From Heyndrickxia acidiproducens DSM 23148 (lineage in GTDB: Bacteria; Bacillota; Bacilli; Bacillales; Bacillaceae_C): a stretch of DNA of 55,675 nt. Where the stretch lies: contig NZ_KB893993.1 in NCBI RefSeq assembly GCF_000374345.1, forward strand, positions 1 to 55,675, in the 5' to 3' direction. Made by a program: the position numbers and the translations under genes. The notes beneath the pieces were generated by a model that had not been told where the DNA came from, made no database searches, and saw only the letters and a list, made by a program, of their open reading frames with translations. Positions 53,132 through 55,675 of the stretch are shown one piece after another. Position 1 is the first letter of the stretch. Each line of letters opens with the position of its first letter.

Positions 53132-53481
53132 TATAGATAATTAATCAGGGTTTCACGGTGGCCAAAGTGCTGGGTCCACCTTAAACCGTTATGTCGGAAA
53201 AACCACAGTGGGGAATAAGAGCGATTATCGGTATATGGAGGTGAAGTGATTAAAAAGCGGTCCTAAAGGGGCCACTTTTTCTATAAAGAAAGCCTAAAAG
53301 CTATTTTATGTCCCTGATTCCTAAAAAGGCTAAACCATGCTATAATTTAAAAAAAATGCATCCTAAATTCTGCATCGGTAGCTAAAGGTAATAATAACTT
53401 TCCCATGTAATTATAGAGGTGATAAAAGTCAATGGGAACGTATATAGAATCTATCCACAATCATGCGATACATAGTTTGAT

Positions 53482-53692
53482 TTGGGGTGCCTGTCACCAC
53501 CCGAAATTTGTCGAATTTTGTAGAATAAGAGAGTCATCACTTTGAAGAGAACGGTTGACTCTCTTATTTTTATTGCATTGCTCTTTCAAATAACTATATG
53601 GCCATCTTGCGGAAGAAGCAAAGTGAAGATCTATCTGTTGCACATTATTGAACCTACTTTTAAACCAGTAACTGAAGCGTACTTAATTCCGG
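53482..53692. repeat. REP-like element, copy 1 (about 210 bp)
   Basis: It opens with GGGGTGCCTGTCACCACCC, continues with a GAGAGTCA...TGACTCTC hairpin and ends at TACTTAATTCCGG. About 90% like copy 2 by eye. GGTG-CCTGT-CACC forms a short hairpin at the start. Confidence 0.85.
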
Positions 53693-53870
53693 GTTGTTAC
53701 TGACGCCCCAAAATGGCGGGAAATTGACGGTGTTATTTGTCCGAAATTGACGGAATTGTTGTCAATTAAGGGGGAAGCCAGTTTGCGCTTTATTGTGGTT
53801 TCCCCTATGAGTTTAATACTAAAACTTGAAACACCGAAATATATTCTCAACCCTTGTTCTACAACATGGT

Positions 53871-54082
53871 TTGGGTGCCTGTCACCACCCGAAATTTGTC
53901 GAGTTTTGTAGAATAAGAGAGTCATCACTTTGATGAGAATGATTGATTCTCTTATTTTTATTGCTTTGCTCTTACAAATAACTATACTGGCCAGCTCGCG
54001 GGAGAAGCAAAATGGAGATTTATTTATTGCACCATTCTTGAACCTACTTTTAAAACAGTAACTGAAGTATACTTAATTCCGG
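53871..54082. repeat. REP-like element, copy 2
   Basis: Full-length second copy, 389 bases downstream of copy 1, in the same orientation. Confidence 0.85.
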
Positions 54083-54162
54083 TACCTCGGCCACCCGGAA
54101 TTTGTAGGTTGGGAGGGGTGCTGTTTATTGGAGGATAGTTGGCTCTTTGGGCATTTTTTGGT

Positions 54163-54339
54163 TTAGATCGTTTTTATTAAATTTCTTTCAAGAAGAATCT
54201 GTCTCATAATCCGGCAAAACACATTGATAGGTTCACAAAGTTCCCAGCACCCGATCTTTAACTCTCTCACGGATACATCAGGCAGCCCGATAATGGATAT
54301 TGCCTTATTTATCTCATGATATTCCGGAGACGGCTGCAT
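54163..54339 (-). pseudogene. 58-residue ORF fragment of unknown family
   Basis: Not recognised. The frame reads IIGLPDVSVRELKIGCWELC and continues to a natural stop, with protein-like composition and three cysteines. No ribosome binding site precedes the ATG, and the REP-like copy 3 starts 11 bases upstream. The gene was therefore probably cut at its 5' end by that element. Confidence 0.4.
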
Positions 54340-54349
54340 TTCTTATGGT

Positions 54350-54450
54350 TTGGGTGCCTGTCACCACCCGAAATTTGTCGAGTTTTGTAGAATGAGAGAG
54401 TCATCGCTTTGAAGAGAAGACTCTCTTATTTTTATTGCTTTGCTCTTTTA
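54350..54450. repeat. REP-like element, copy 3 (5' half)
   Basis: Only the first 100 bases are present. A further 15-base start (GGGGTGCCTGTCACG) follows near 54456, and a short version (CCGGGTGCCTGTTG) appears at 55328 beside the IS66 remnant. The sequence marks breakpoints in this zone. Confidence 0.8.
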
Positions 54451-54612
54451 AGTTTGGGGTGCCTGTCACGTCGACAGTGGCCTGCATAATATTGTTCGGA
54501 ACATCTGCATAATTTGCAATTAACTATGTCTTAGGGGATCATCAGAAGCCACCGTAACTGAATGATGGGTTGTTGTGTATTGATTTTTCTTGGAATCCCT
54601 TGGCTGTAAACG

Positions 54613-54674
54613 AGCACATTATTCCAGTAACCTTTTTTCAAATTAATTCAGGTACACTTCCGGGATAATGTGCT
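54613..54674. repeat. Inverted repeat, about 13 bases per arm
   Basis: AGCACATTATTCC (54613-54625) and GGGATAATGTGCT (54662-54674) are imperfect inverted copies flanking 36 AT-rich bases. They may be the ends of a small mobile element or a recombination site; not identified. Confidence 0.4.
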
Positions 54675-54779
54675 TATTTTATTTCCGTTGTTCCAGAATG
54701 TGAAGATTTCCTTCAAATTATTCCAGCCAAAAGTTCAAGAAAAAAGCTCCATCAAGGAGCTTCTGAGATTAAAAAATAG

Positions 54780-55321
54780 GTAAGCGTAAAATAATACCCA
54801 CCTATGTTTGTAGGTGGGCGTGTCTTATACTGTATTTAAGCTTTTTTGCTAGGTACTCGACAATTATCTGGAAGGGTTGCTGACCGAGGCAATAATTGGT
54901 CTAGCTGATCGGTATCTTCCGTATCCATATTGGGGAGTTTTTCAAACAAATAGGTAAGGTAATTAAACGGTTGTAATCCGTTTTCCTTTGCCGTTTCCAC
55001 GATGCTGTAAATAATGGCACTTGATTGAGCCCCTCGTGCTGTGTTGGCGAATAAAAAGTTTTTTCTGCCGATAACGAATGGCTTAATAGACCGCTCGCTC
55101 CGATTGTTATCAATTTCCAATCTTCCATCCTCTAAAAAAACCTCTAAACGATCCCATTGGTTACGGCAGTATTTAATCGCTTGCCCTAATGCACTTTTTG
55201 GCAACACTTTCGGTGTTTGCTCACGAAGCCATGCTGAAAAAGCATCCAACACGGGTTGACTGCGTTCTATACGGGCCTTATAACGTTCTTCCGCAGTGAC
55301 ATCTTTTAAGTCACGCTCAAT
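54780..55321 (-). mobile_element. IS66-family insertion sequence, 3' remnant
   Basis: The left boundary, GTAAGCGTAAAATAATACC at 54780, has the GTAAGCG start typical of IS66 termini, with a CCCACCTA/TAGGTGGG hairpin just inside. The transposase C-terminus follows. The other end is lost: the frame stops at 55322, where a CCGGGTGCCTG repeat joins. Confidence 0.75.
54836..55321 (-). pseudogene. IS66 transposase (TnpC), C-terminal fragment
   Basis: About 160 residues of a protein normally near 500. LEDGRLEIDNNRSERSIKP holds the last catalytic acidic residue, followed by VIGRKNFLFANTARGAQSSA and FNYLTYLFEKLPN, the typical IS66 end. The catalytic aspartates and the zinc domain are missing, and an in-frame stop sits at the upstream junction. 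Not functional. Confidence 0.88.
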
Positions 55322-55436
55322 TTAGTTCCGGGTGCCTGTTGTTTCTGACATCCAAAAATAACCGAAAGTTGACGCTATTGCCTGTCCGGAATTTGACGAG
55401 TATAATGTCCTCGTACTTATTCTGGAGAAAGGAAAA

Positions 55437-55487
55437 GGACATTCCCCATGATGTATAACTGTACCATCAGCTATACGGGGAATGTCC
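55437..55487. repeat. Inverted repeat upstream of a partial element gene
   Basis: GGACATTCCCC (55437-55447) and GGGGAATGTCC (55477-55487) are perfect 11-base arms, with a TATAAT-like region before them (near 55401). They could be a regulatory hairpin or an element terminus. Confidence 0.55.
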
Positions 55488-55532
55488 CACCAAAAATAAC
55501 GATTATAGTTATTATATCAGATTATAAGCTAA

Positions 55533-55675
55533 TTGAAAATACTCAACTTGGGGTTTTTGGTTACGGGTGCGGAAAAAGTACCTTCCCCTTGTTGTGGTAA
55601 ACATATGAAGGTTATTGGGACAAGAGATCGAAAAGCCATTGATAGATCTGGAAAGAAGCATATTTATAATATCAG
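55533..55675 (+). CDS. Partial mobile-element protein, DUF6431-like, cut by the window edge
   Basis: About 47 codons from a possible TTG start, open to the window end. It reads VPSPCCGKHMKVIGTRDRKA followed by a basic segment, resembling the zinc-knuckle N-terminus of DUF6431 proteins that accompany transposition modules. The start is uncertain and the identification is from memory of the pattern. Confidence 0.45.
   Translation, partial: MKILNLGFLVTGAEKVPSPCCGKHMKVIGTRDRKAIDRSGKKHIYNI

Noticed and set aside
53683..53928. 81-residue minus-strand ORF
   Set aside because: It crosses the boundary between REP-like copies and unrelated sequence, with no initiation signal or motif.

Overview
The window looks like chromosome from a low-GC Gram-positive of the Bacillaceae. 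The evidence is the gene families (ComK, KimA, GlnQHMP, YitJ, CsbD, YcgL, FetAB, a BY-kinase/PHP-phosphatase EPS locus), Firmicute RNA regulators (glycine T-box, c-di-AMP riboswitch, S-box) and AGGAGG ribosome binding sites with frequent TTG/GTG starts. The species cannot be fixed from the sequence alone. Base composition is mixed by eye for most of the window, but the middle of the EPS locus (about 41.0-49.4 kb) is strikingly AT-rich.

Layout. (1) 1-5.6 kb: a gluconate operon (kinase, IlvD/Edd-type dehydratase, KDPG aldolase, GntP permease), preceded by three 112-bp direct repeats that each carry a palindrome. Together these genes encode an Entner-Doudoroff route from gluconate to pyruvate and glyceraldehyde-3-phosphate. 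(2) 5.7-16.2 kb: housekeeping and transport: T-box/glyS, c-di-AMP riboswitch/kimA, uppP, a lone tatA, an AI-2E family transporter and a glutamine-type ABC importer. (3) 16.2-24.5 kb: two intergenic arrays of palindromic repeats (16.30-17.25 and 23.77-24.27 kb), homologous but in opposite orientation. They flank a GntR/DUF1648 pair, an HxlR regulator, small ORFs, two DedA proteins (one fused to a degenerate PAP2-like domain) and an LCP protein. The second array is followed by a GNAT remnant. (4) 24.6-30.3 kb: an S-box-controlled methionine operon, yitJ-metH. metH is interrupted by a one-base frame change in an A7 run and has a repetitive N-terminal extension. (5) 30.5-37.1 kb: Ltp-type surface protein, FetAB, CsbD, YcgL-like nucleotidyltransferase, a ComK-family regulator divergent from a small sigma-70-like factor, and an SGNH-like protein.

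(6) 37.4-52.9 kb: a Wzx/Wzy-type exopolysaccharide locus. It contains a chain-length modulator, tyrosine kinase, PHP phosphatase, a probable EAR/epsC antitermination RNA, galU, the initiating phosphosugar transferase, glycosyltransferases, a TagF-like transferase, Wzx, Wzy and rmlACDB for dTDP-L-rhamnose. (7) 52.9 kb to the end: a decayed mobile-element zone with a repeated REP-like element of about 210 bp, a transposase scrap, a truncated IS66 transposase with its terminus, an ORF fragment and the start of another element gene cut by the window edge.

The least explained structures are the paired palindromic repeat arrays, the repeated palindromes upstream of the gluconate operon, the ComK/sigma divergent pair, the HxlR-adjacent small ORFs and the metH anomalies. 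All functional calls are from reading the sequence; no database search was run.
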